Part shown: piece by piece, positions 35,778-47,800 of the stretch
Position numbering within the stretch: position 1 is the first letter of the stretch
Layout of the letters: each line of letters starts with the position of its first letter
From: Lottia gigantea
Lineage: Eukaryota > Mollusca > Gastropoda > Lottiidae
Length of the DNA stretch: 64,000 nucleotides
Direction: 5' to 3'
NCBI RefSeq assembly: GCF_000327385.1
Contig: NW_008710453.1
Location: 767,816-831,815, forward strand
Translations under genes and position numbers: made by a program
Notes under the pieces: model-generated
Databases searched by the model: none
Told to the model about the DNA's origin: nothing
The model's input: only the letters and a program-made list of their open reading frames with translations

Positions 35778-36162
35778 AAATACGATAATGAAGCTTTCTT
35801 GGCTATATCTAATTGCTAATATATAAACTCCTACAAACTACAGAAATATCATTAAAAGATATCATGTCAATAAGAACAAGAAATTAATAATAGTTATCTG
35901 GTCGTTTTTTTACAATGATTAGGTTTATTAAGAGATCTAACCTATGAAATGTAATAGTTTCCTAATGAACATGATTGACATTTTCAAATAAATTGCTTTA
36001 GGAAGTTGATATTATATCTAGTAGTTGTTATTGAACTCATGTTTCAGAATGATTACGAATTCAAGGTGAAAATGTTTATTTCATACCGAATTGTCTCGAG
36101 GTTCGGTAATGTGATACGATGTCTGTTGAAATTGTCTTGAATTTCGTAATAATTGTTTAACT

Positions 36163-36275
36163 TAAAGGGACTGGCTATTTTGACCAATCATGCCTTAGTC
36201 TTAGAAACGGGGATTTATTTTGGCTAATTCAATCAGTAATAGTGATCACCAAAATGGCGCATAAGTCCCTTTAAT
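36163..36275 (+). mobile_element. TTAA-type short element family 1, internally shortened copy
   Basis: TTAA + AGGGACTGGCTATTTTG at the left and CAAAATGGCGCATAAGTCCCT + TTAA at the right (read 5'->3') give clear inverted termini. Only 113 bp, with the core CCTTAGTCTTAGAAACG and ATCAGTAATAGTG. It defines the family ends best. Confidence 0.85.
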
Positions 36276-36354
36276 GTGAATTTGTGTAAGGCTCCTCTGT
36301 GTGATGATGAATAAAATATACTGTTTTGTTCACATATAAATCCACAATACAAAA

Positions 36355-37010
36355 ATTTTAATGGAAGTGGTTACTTTTGTTGGGCCCATTGCAACATTAT
36401 CAACACGTGTTCCAGACAACAGCAGTATCTTCGAGTATAACTCGGTGTTTAAACTTTCAAATGTCTTGATGACAATGGAAGTGATTACCCATTGTCTTGA
36501 TGTTAATGAAAGTGTCTACTCCGTATATAAGGTTACTAATGTATTGATGGCAATGAAAGTGTTTACTCAGCGTGAAGTCTTCCAGTGCCTTGGTAATGAA
36601 AGTGCCTGCTCAGTATGAAAGGTTACCAATGTCTTGAGAGTAATGGAAGTGATTACTCAATGTGAAGGCTTCGAATGTCTTGATGGTAATGAAAATGTAT
36701 ACTCAGTATGAAAGGTAACCAATGTCTTGATGGTAATGAATGTGTCTACTCAGCGTGAAGGCTTCCAGTGCCTTGATGGTAATGAAAGTGCCTGCTCAGC
36801 ATGAAAAGTTACAAATTTCTTGATGGTAAGGGAAGTGATTACTCGGTATGAAAGGTTACCAATGTCTTAATGGTAATGAAAGTGTCTACCATTCACTAAA
36901 GTGTTCAGGCAGCCTTGATAAGTGTTTACTCTGGTGTAAAGTGTTCAATTTCTTGATGGTGAAAAGAGACTCAACTCAGTTGAAAAGTGTTCAATGTCTT
37001 GATGGTGAAG
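36355..37010. repeat. 47-bp tandem repeat with a doublet pattern
   Basis: Unit GGTTACCAATGTCTTGATGG then TAATGAAAGTGTCTACTCAG and TATGAAA. It alternates with a variant starting GGCTTCCAGTGCCTTG, so part of the array repeats every 94 bp. Copies decay toward the right. Confidence 0.9.
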
Positions 37011-37789
37011 AAATGTTAATGCGGTAATGTTCACACAGAGTGAAAACGTTCCTACGTCGGAATGATAATGGAAGTCTATACCCAGTGTTAGAACGTTCCA
37101 ACAGTGTTGAAGTCTTTGTGGTAATGTTAATTAGATTTCACATAGATGATGTATAATGTATTTTCGATCAGTTCTTCTTTTTATTGTATAATGTGATCAG
37201 TATAAGAATTTACACATTAGGGATTTGGTGATGTAATTTGATCTGAAGTATAAGATGGGAATGGGCTCTTCAGATATCGTATTATCCAATTGTAGAAACT
37301 CCATATATATGTTGTGTTCAGTGTTGTAAAAAAATTAAAAGAGAGAAAAAGAAATTTAATTTCACTGAAGCTGACCTTTTAAACTCATTGATACAGTCGA
37401 GTGTTTCTTTTATTAAAAATCAATTTTCTATTCAACTCTTATCTATTTTTAACGAGAAATAATGACATTTCTACTTGTTGCGAAAAACAAAATAAAACTC
37501 TAAAATAGATTTGAAAAAAACCTCTCTGGGGGGTAATTACTCCTGTCTTTTCCGGTCGCAGTAATTGGGAATTGAATAAATCTCAATTCAATTTGATCTC
37601 AAGGGAGCCTTTTCTATCATGTGGGTGATTATTTGTTTTATTTCATCATCTTTCAGTGTGATGGACACATAGGATAAATGCTGATATCATTGATATACAT
37701 TTTCATCGTGCATGTTGATCTCAGAATATGTTTACCTTTGATAAAAATCATGATTCAATAAGTGTCAGTTTCTGTTTATCATTGATAAG

Positions 37790-38740
37790 TTTTGGTATTA
37801 TAAAAAATAAGAGTTCTCTTTATTATTGATCAATATTTATATTATTAAAAGACAATAGTGTTTATCATTGACATATTGATGTTTAGCACAGATTCTGCTC
37901 ATCAGTGATAAATATTGATATTATGAAACAAAACTAGTCGTATTCTGTTTATCAATGATAGATACTGTTAATATCATGATAATACTAGTTACTACTGATT
38001 CTGTTTATCATTGATAAATATTGATATTATTAAGCAACAATAGTCGAATTCCGTTTATCTATGATAAATACTGATATTTTGAGACAACAAAACACGGATT
38101 CTGTTTATTATTGATAAACATTCATATTTTGAAACAACAAGATACTTTTTTTTATCATTGATAGATATTGATAAATGTAATTTGAAACAACAAGATACGG
38201 ATTCTGTTTATCATTGATAAATATTGATTTTATGAAACAACAAAACACGGATTCCGTTTATCATTGATAAATACTGATATGAAACAACAAAACACGGATT
38301 CTGTTTATCATTGATAAATACTGACATTATGAAACAACAAAACACGGATTCTGTTTATCATTGATAAATACTGATATGAAACAACAAAACACGGATTCTG
38401 TTTATCATTGATAAATACTGATATGAAACAACAAAACACGGATTCTGTTTATCATTGGTAAATACTGATATGAAACAACAAAACACGGATTCTGTTTATC
38501 ATTGATAAATACTGATATGAAACAACAAAACACGGATTCTGTTTATCATTGATAAATACTGACATTATGAAACAACAAAACACGGATTCTGTTTATCATT
38601 GATAAATACTGACATTATGAAACAACAAAACACGGATTCTGTTTATCATTGATAAATACTGATATGAAACAACAAAACACGGATTCTGTTAATCATTGAT
38701 AAGCATTCATATTATGAAACAACAAGAATCGAATTCTGTT
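37790..38740. repeat. 47-51-bp tandem repeat just upstream of the SYT12 start exon
   Basis: Unit TCTGTTTATCATTGATAAAT then ACTGATATGAAACAACAAAA and CACGGAT, with a variant that has CATTATG in place of TATG. Best copies lie at 38200-38690, older ones to the left. It ends about 100 bp before the acceptor of the first coding exon of the synaptotagmin gene. Confidence 0.94.
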
Positions 38741-38866
38741 TTTCATTTTAATACCGAAACGGTTAAACGCCGATATACAAATTATCACAGTAGGGACTTT
38801 TTAAAATTCTTTTTTAACTATTTTTGTTTTGTTTTTGCAGACTGTCGATAAAAAGGAACAAGAAAT

Positions 38867-41800
38867 ATGAGTGACTGGGGAGTAGCTATTTTGGTAATAG
38901 CAATATGTGCTATAGTTGCCGTAGCTATAGCTGCTCTATTAAGATTATTTGGACTGTATCACCTTGCTTTCTGTTTTGCTGAAGATGAAGAGAAGGCGAT
39001 ATTAACCAAACACGAACAGGGTCATGGGTACATGGTAAGACAACTTACTGAGAGATACATATTATGTTATTTTTTCTTTCGGGAGGATGGGGGGGGGGGG
39101 GGGAGGGGGCTTGTGTGTATAAGAGTATGCATTCATCACTGATTGTGCCATTGCATCTTGACTGTATTTTATTCGTTGTTTGTGCTGGAAAGGTATCTGT
39201 TCAAAGCCTCATGGGTTTGATCATAAGAATTACACCTCAAGCTGTCCAATTAAAAGCTGAGATCATGGACCCGTTTTTTTGAGGTTTCCATAAACATTTC
39301 TCCAGAGTGGAAGAGTCGCTTAGAGCAGCAGCACTTCATTTTTTTCTCACCAGTTAGCAGTTTCTGAGTAATTAAGACAAAAAATTTCAAGACATTACTT
39401 TACCATGTATTTTTGTTTCAGGTGAATTCTGATACCCAAGAATTTATTTTAGACAATAATGATAAGTTTGTTAAATACGACCCCCTGGAATCGGATCCTA
39501 AATATACCAATCTGGAAACAACGACGGATGATAGTCATAGTCATACTAATACTGTTGCCAGGCAACCATCTCAGGATGAAAGTGCTAGAAGCAGTCCAGT
39601 GTCAGTAGCCAATAGTTCACTAGGTAAGTGATTAATTGATAATACCGGGATTTACGTTGTCATTAACTACTGTCAAAACCAATATTTGTTTAAAAATCGT
39701 GGTGACAAATTGTGATTTACTAGAAAAGTGACATACCAGAAAATCCTTATCGAAAAAAAAATCTTAAAATTTTGTTTAGAATTAGAATTATGTATTAGCA
39801 TTGAAACATCGTCATACTTCTGTCTTCAGTGTTTCAAATTAGAGCAGGTATTCTCAAGGATCCTCTATCGACTGCATTTTCGCCCTTCTGTTTTTTTTTA
39901 TCTCAGACTTTCCCTTGACTCAATCGAAGGGCTTAAATTATAAAAGTCTAAAATACTTATGCTGAACTACAGAGCGTCTCACAACACCTCTCCCCTTCCC
40001 CTCCGACCCTCTTACCCTTCACCTTTTCCCTCGATCAATTATTTTTCATTGAATTGAAAAACTAATCATTGGAAAAAGGAACCCAGTTACGGTTCTGTCA
40101 TTTCAAGAAATAGCCCACAAAGTGGGTGACAATATTACTTTTATGTTTCTTTCGTGAAAAGTTGACCTATGCTGTGGTGCCTTTGGTTAACTGGCCTAAT
40201 TCTGTGGTCTTATGATTAGCAGAACTTAATCTTTGTGCCTACGATTCTCTGACCTAACTCTTAGTACCTATGATTTGATGATATAATTCTGTGGTCTCTT
40301 ATGATTCTCTGGCCTAATTTTCATGGTAGTTATCAATTGCTCACTTAAATCTGTGATGTTTAAGATTAACCGAATTCAAACTGGATTTAAAAGAAGATTA
40401 CACTTAGTATCTGGTTTCACATCAGGATATGATTAAATGGGCGCATGCAGAACAACCTGTCGAATTCAAACAAGATTGATATTTGTATCCTCTCCTTGCT
40501 ACCTCCGTTCAATTCCATCAAAGGATGATTCGGATAACTTTTTCATTATTTTCGGTCATCTCATCATTACGTCAATTCCCTCGCCTTAATGGTATCAGTT
40601 AATACCGAACGTAGATCTGAATATTTTGATATAATCTCTTTGTGGACGGTTTATGATTCTCTATAGCATTAAAACATGAATCTCGTTTTCAAACATTAAT
40701 ACAAATTGCTTTGAAATCCCTTTATGTAGATAGTTTATATTCAGAGACGGTATTTAAGCAATAACGACTATATTAGTATTCGGGGTACAAAAAGATGGTA
40801 CCCTGCTCGAGAAAGACTCTATCAGCAATAAGAGCGACAGCAAGTTCCACTTTGTACACTAAGGCGTTAGAATTAACTGTTAGCTTTCAAAGATTGATGT
40901 AATCATATTTCTTTTGTTAAAAGTCAGATTTTAATCTCCTCGAACTGATGGCTTGACATACTGAACCTAAGTGTTATATAGGTTCTTGATTGGAATATAA
41001 CGTTAAATTCTCGCTTTCGAGACATGTAAGATCTCTGAGGTTTTTTTTCTTTATCCGAAAGAAAACGTACCCTTAAGCGCAGTTAAGACTGAAATAGAAT
41101 CCAAATGGTGTAATCATGAAATTCAATTAAATTCTGTTAGAAATAGAGCTATAACAGTCAGATTTATATGGTTAAATATTGACTTCTAAAAATACACCAA
41201 CGTTTACATTGACATAAATGAAAGGGATTGCGGTTATTTTGGTCTTGAATATATGTAAAATTGTACTATAAAGAAGTACTAGAAATATACGGATATCGCA
41301 TAATTAATTCCTTCAAAACACCTCAATCTAGAAATTTCACTTTCTAGTTCTATATATTATGTCTTTTCAATATATGGCATAATCTCAAGAGAAGGCGAGT
41401 CGTCATTTTAAATTTCAAACGCGGAAAATTGTAAACACACCTGAATTTGCAGGCTCAAATGTCGACTGTGAGCTGTAAACAATATTACTGATTATCTTAG
41501 TTTAAAAATCCCAGTTTCTGAGACTAAGGTACGATTGATCAAATGAATGTACAGTATAGAGTCGATCCTTTACTTGTAACTATGTACGTTCTGCTAATTG
41601 TCGTTTTGATTCAACTCTCTTCAATTATTTGCTTTAAGAATAGCAAGAAGACGAAATGACCCCTTTTAAACTTTCCATCTTCTACAATGATATTAGATTG
41701 CATTTATCGGTAAAACACTCTAAATCTTCTCAATAGAATAATCGTGTATAGTTTAATTATCAGTAATCAATTACACGGAATAATTTACACTTCACTCAAC

Positions 41801-44800
41801 TGTTGTGTCAATACAAAATCTATACTTTTCATTTTATTAAAAAAAAATTGTCAATAAAAAACAATTAAAACCATCATTGCCGCAGTGGTTTTATCTTAGA
41901 TAAATATTAAAGGTTTTAATATGTATATATATTGCACTACAATTGAAGCATTGAGTACTTTGTAACAATTAGAATGCATATTTAGTTAGTGTGATTTGAA
42001 ACATATACTGTTCTTGAAGTGTAGACATGAAAATAAGTTCTACTCAAAATTTAGTAGTGACGCAGGCAGGTAAGACAGTTTTCTAAAGATCATATAGCTT
42101 GAAACTGTGAGTAACAACGTGTTTCAGACACCCTTTTACTATTTATGATTTGAAATGTATACGTGCTCGTGTTCATTTTGTCTAATTATGAACAGAGGAT
42201 GTCGTCTTGATTTTCGGCTTTGGGTTAACTTAACGAAGTTGGGTAAAGTTTTAAGCTATACTTTGGACAAACACTCCCTCTTTTTAAAATGGTTTCGAGC
42301 ATTGTTAAAGGGCTTGTAACGAGGTTTTCTAAATTTTGTATGTGTATCAGTACACTGATCAATTTGAACCATTTCAATTTTCGATCAGACATCTGTGGCT
42401 CCTGCAATTCCACTAAAACTAAGAGTTTGATGACTTCACTAATCCTGAAATTTGCTTTATCACATATAAGGTCCTTCGTGAAATCATCAAACACTTAATT
42501 TTAGTGTATTTACAAGAACCACAGACTTCGTGTCGAAAATTGGAATGGTGCAAATTGATGCTACATACACATGTATATGTGCTGATACAAATTTTGAAAA
42601 CCTCTTTACAAACCCTTTAATCGAAACCTTAATATCAGTACGCTCATAAACATGAAACGACATTAGAGTCAGATAGTAAATGCAGATTCCTTGATAGGTT
42701 ATTGTATAAGTAATGTTATTTTATTATCTTAATGGATTGGACCTTATCACTGTAGACAATATTCTGTCAAGTTTTTATGACTTTGAAGAAGTTATTGTCA
42801 ATTTGATTGCTTTCTATAGACATTAAACTAAGACACATCCTAGCTTTATTGTAAATAGATCAATACACCTTTATGCCTCATTAGTAACAGAGGAGTGATT
42901 CTACCATCTTCGCTTGGTGACAGATCTGATATCACCAAGTCTGGTGTTTGGTGTTTGCAGACAGACACTGTAGTGACATTTTACCAAAATAATGTAGACT
43001 TTTGTTGTGGTTACACCTCGCATAACGAAGCCAAATTTTTACTATTTATTTGAATGGAGACGAAGATCGTCTAGAAACAGATGAACAAAGTATGGACCTA
43101 ATCTTTAACAGACGCTATCTATAGAATATAATCACGTTTATTCTATTTGTCAAATGTGTTTTGTTTCATGATTAGTATAAGGCCTTAATAACAACCCACG
43201 CTATAATATGTTGTAGAAATAAACTATTCTTTATCACGTATTGTAGGACTGTGTCATATCCTATCTATACACCTACAGACGTCTATCTGAAAAACATCAC
43301 AAAGACAGCCTCTATAACCTTTTGTATAACTCGTGATACATAATTGATATAAATGTATATTGTTTCGCACTTTTTATTTCATACGAGATATTTGACTCAT
43401 CAAGGGATCCTAGACTTCCTGGAATTCCTCTATTCTCCTTGTCAAAGAGTTAATTTTTAAATTTCTTTTTAAAACCTATTGCATCTAATTGTTCGCTCAG
43501 GTGAGGAGGTTTCTATATGGGAAATGTCTTCCAAAGCATCTGGTAAAACATAATGGTGAAATATCTTCACCGTCAAGATGCAATGCCCCCTGTATTACAC
43601 ATGGAAGCTTGGGACGCCCTTTTCCACAGACTGATTCCATTTCCTCTATTTTTCTTTCAGTCCTTACTGGGATCGCCGTTCATCCTAGATTTACTTCTAC
43701 TAGAAACTCCCGATGAAGCATTTGATAATTGTTCCTCATTTTGATAGTTTACATTTAATTGATACTTAAAAGTATTGTTTTCACAATAAAAAAAATTGTT
43801 GGAATTTAAACATACGAAAAATCAATGATGTTAACCGACCCATACGACAGGAACATCATCGCTTTGATAAAAATTATATTCATCGACATATTCTTATTTC
43901 ACTTTTAATAAAGTACGAAAAAATCTTTTTAGTAACACGAATGTTAAAGAATGACGACGAGGGTCCAGAAATTTATATTTTGTGAAAGTGAAAATGCGAG
44001 ATAAAAAAAAACCAGCTCGTTGGTATGCAGACATGGTATTGAAATGAAATCATTCACAGAACCTATTAAAACAAAGAACAATCAATTTTAAAGCTAGACA
44101 CAATTTGACTGAAGAACAATTTGGGTTTGACAGATTAAAATAGATAGTGTTGTGTAACTAAAGAAATAAAGTACTGAACAATGTATATGATCAATAACGG
44201 TTAAAATATAATACGGGTAGATGACGGTTATGACGGTACTTTCTGGAATATTTTATTATTGTTCCACTTGTATAGATGTAACTACCATAACCGAAATAAT
44301 CACATCGTTACAGGCAATCTTTCTTTCCAAAATCACCACCTTCCAAAACGCAAGAGGCTGCATGTTATGTCATAAATAAAACTTGACGATTCTTTTTCAG
44401 CGTGGGAATTTGAATATGGTCAGGGAATAAGACGAGCAGAATCATGTGATAGTGTGGTGTCTGATTCGTCTGTATTAGAAATGCAGCCAGACATGCCAAG
44501 AATTGGTCAGTTGGAATTCGCCTTAGAATATGACAAGTAAGTTGATATCATCATTAACTTAACAGTGGAAGTACTTTTTTGTGTTCAACTAGATCGTAGC
44601 CGTTTCTAACCTCCTAATTTTAGAAGAACGTCAGCAAATAATGAAAAGTATGATTTTTTCAGTTGTCGATGCGTTCAGATAAGATAAGATGCTGCGTATT
44701 GCTTCCACCCTCCCGCTTAGCAGTCTCTATACGGTCGAGTGCACCGCATAAGTGGTAATTAACTTGAAGAATAAATCTCAATTATTGCTCATCTGGAAAT

Positions 44801-47800
44801 TGGGGATTCATTGTTGCTAAGATTTCATTTCAACAGAGCATTAACCACCAACCGCTACTATGATTAAGGTCTATGTGAGGTAATAAATGATAATAGAACT
44901 GGATAATGAACTGATTTAATGAGAAAAACACCACCTGGTTATTTCTAGTTTAATTATGATGTTATGAGACATCATATTTTATAATACTATTAAACCGAGG
45001 ATATATCTATGCAGGCTTGGCAAAATTCCCCTGTCTGAACACTGCAAGGCGTTCATTTGTTTTTTTTTCGACTGACTACTAGTACTTGCAACTGTGATTA
45101 ACTTGATGGTCAGATTCTTCCAGATGCCGTCAGTTGCTAGAAGTCGTAGATAATCCAGTTCGAGTTCGGCGAGTCACAACGTAAAAAAAAAACACAGCAG
45201 TATCTGCCTTATAGTACACATCCTGTAGCACGCGGTGTTACCGTTTCATGTTCAATCCAAACATCTATACGCTTTTTGTGTTGTCCCGTCCGACCCACAT
45301 CACCGAGGGAAAACACCTTGAATATTCGGAAATGATTGTATTTTCAGGGAGGTAAATGAATTGATTATTAGTATTATACAAGCCAGAGATCTAGCTCCCA
45401 ACCAATATACTGGAACATTAGATACATTCATTAGAGGAATATTACTTCCTGATATAGCTGCTAAATTTCAAAGCAAGGTAAGTTGATTAGTCCCATGATA
45501 GAAATTTACTACTTAATTGGGTCTCTAGTGGTTGTGAAACGACCGTATTACCACTTTAAAGATGTCATCATTAGAAGTACGGTTCCATGATTAAGTTTCG
45601 GAAAAGTTGTGAATTTAAGGTTGTTAAGTGAAATCGCCATATGCAACTACAGAATGGTTTTGATGCTGTGGTGCTTACATGATTCAGAAAGTAAGACCTT
45701 TAGTCATTGACTCTGATCTTACCCTTTGGCAATGGAATTTGTCTTTTGTTTTGTTGGCATTGTCCCCCCCCCCCCCCTCAATTTTCAAATTTCGGCCATT
45801 CCACCTAACGATTCGTAGAAACGCCAATGGCTCCCACCAACGTGTTAAGTTAACGTTTTCTCCGTATCTTAACTTTCAACTTTCAACAATTTTATCTATT
45901 TCAGACAATCAAAAACAGCGTTGATCCAATATATAAAGAACGGTTTCTATTCAACATAGAACCAACACAACTGGAAACCAGAGTTCTACAGTTTCAGGTC
46001 TATTCGGTAGATAAATATGCCAGGCAGAAGGTGATTGGTGAATCTGAAATCAGAGTTGGTGATGTAGACTTGAATCAACCTATCAAAATGTGGTTAAACC
46101 TTAGAGATATTTCTGAAGAGGTAAGCATTGAATTGAATACGTTTCTGAGGGTACCAGCAAACGCCACAGGGAGTACTATAGCGAAAAGTAATGTTGTATT
46201 CTAATGAAAAGGTGATTCTGATATCTCTGTCGTCTTTTCTCGTCATTAAGATACTTGGTTCGTCATTTCTGGTTTGGTAGGCAAAGGGATACCTAGGAAC
46301 CAAATATTACGCCAATCGAAATAACAAGTCGAAACTATCAAATCTGACTACTCCGTGACAATATTGTTTGCGCAAAATCTAATTACTTCTGTGATATAGC
46401 AGTGATTCTTGTGATATTTATAAAGCTCGATATATGTACAGTGTAATTGTGGAAGGATTAACATTAATTAGTTTGGTCAAGGACCAGCTGAGGAAACGGA
46501 TTCTGGTGAATCTAAGTTGTTGTCCTTGTAAAAAATTGATTGTTTCAGTCTTTCTTGAAAAACTTGTTCGGTATACACTGACGATAGCTTGCTATATAGT
46601 TCAAAATAATATAATACATTCCTTATACTCCATAAACATCAGTATACCCGGATTACGGAAATCATTTAGTTTTGAAGTCACATCTTTACCTTATATTTTA
46701 GAAACCAACAGAGTATGGTGATATGATGTTTAGTCTAAGTTATTTACCAACTGCTGAAAGGTTAACTATTGTTATTGTAAAAGCCAGAAATCTTAAATGG
46801 ACGGATAATAAGGATTACGGTGGTAAGTGGTCTCCGTAAAATTGACATGCTATTAGGACTGTGACATGTGACATTTGACGCTTGTCATTTGTCGAACATG
46901 CTATGACAAATCTTCAGATATACACGAATACAAGAGCTAATGTCAAATGTGTGGGCGTTTGCTGTGTTTCATTTAATCATTCAGTCTGTCATCTCATATC
47001 GCGTGAAACTGCCTGTGTCACTTATTAGGACAAACATCTAATTTTCGATTTGTCTACAATTAAGGAGACTTTGAGAAATTGGTGTCAGTTGAGTCTGATA
47101 TTGAATGGCAAGAACGTTTTCTTTCTGAGAGATATAATGGTTAAAGTTGGCATATTGCTATTTCAAAGCCTTCGGTATGTATTCAATTGAACGCGAGCTG
47201 AACGAAGGATGTTCATTTTGAAAATTGATAAAGGAATTCATAAGCTGGCAAAACAAATTAAATGGGTCTAATGCTGTCAATTTAAAGCTTCATAGAGAGG
47301 GGTGGGATGCGGAGGGAGGGGGGGGGGAATAGACAAGTAGTATACAATCCCCATTTTAAGTCAATAGTAAATTAGTACACTGGTTCCTTGACTACCAAAC
47401 ATCAGTTTAGACGTTCAAGATCTAAATTGAGCATTTTAAGCTGTGTTTTATGATTCGCTGTCTAGCCAACGCTTCCTCGTTCAAAATAAGTGCCTTTATT
47501 AAAAACTGTTGAGATGGACAGGCAGTCTGAATGATTCTCGTTGACCTAAGCGATAATTTGAAACTTTCCGTCTGTGTTATCTACGGCTAAACTTCTACAG
47601 CGATACGGGCAGTTGATGTGTACGTTGTAGACGAAAATCAAACTCGTTTTGATCTTACAACAGCGTTAAAAACGATAAGTTTATTGTTTTAAAATAATAC
47701 AATCAATCACGATTGCGATCACTGTAAGCCACCACGTAATCAGCTGTAAATTTTAAAACAAACTTGTCAGATCTCACTGGAGAAAATGAATGTCATCCAG

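Larger units (their letters stand above)
30450..36160. other. Intergenic DNA without a recognised gene
   Basis: AT-rich, with family 2 elements at 32238-32457 and 35571-35777. A putative upstream non-coding exon of the synaptotagmin gene could lie here; one candidate donor is CAGGTGAGTTT at 33665-33675, but nothing else supports it. Confidence 0.4.
39624..44400 (+). other. SYT12: Large SYT12 intron
   Basis: A 4.8-kb intron between coding exons 2 and 3. It holds a family 1 element (41220-41560) and a family 2 element (42305-42620). No exon of another gene was seen on either strand. Confidence 0.7.

Noticed and set aside
37790-38740. Regular repeats that could suggest a CRISPR array
   Set aside because: The units are contiguous with no unique spacers, and the context is an animal genome.
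43489-43744. Two overlapping plus-strand frames in the large SYT12 intron
   Set aside because: No domain, no splice phase fit with SYT12, and two frames open at once suggests chance.
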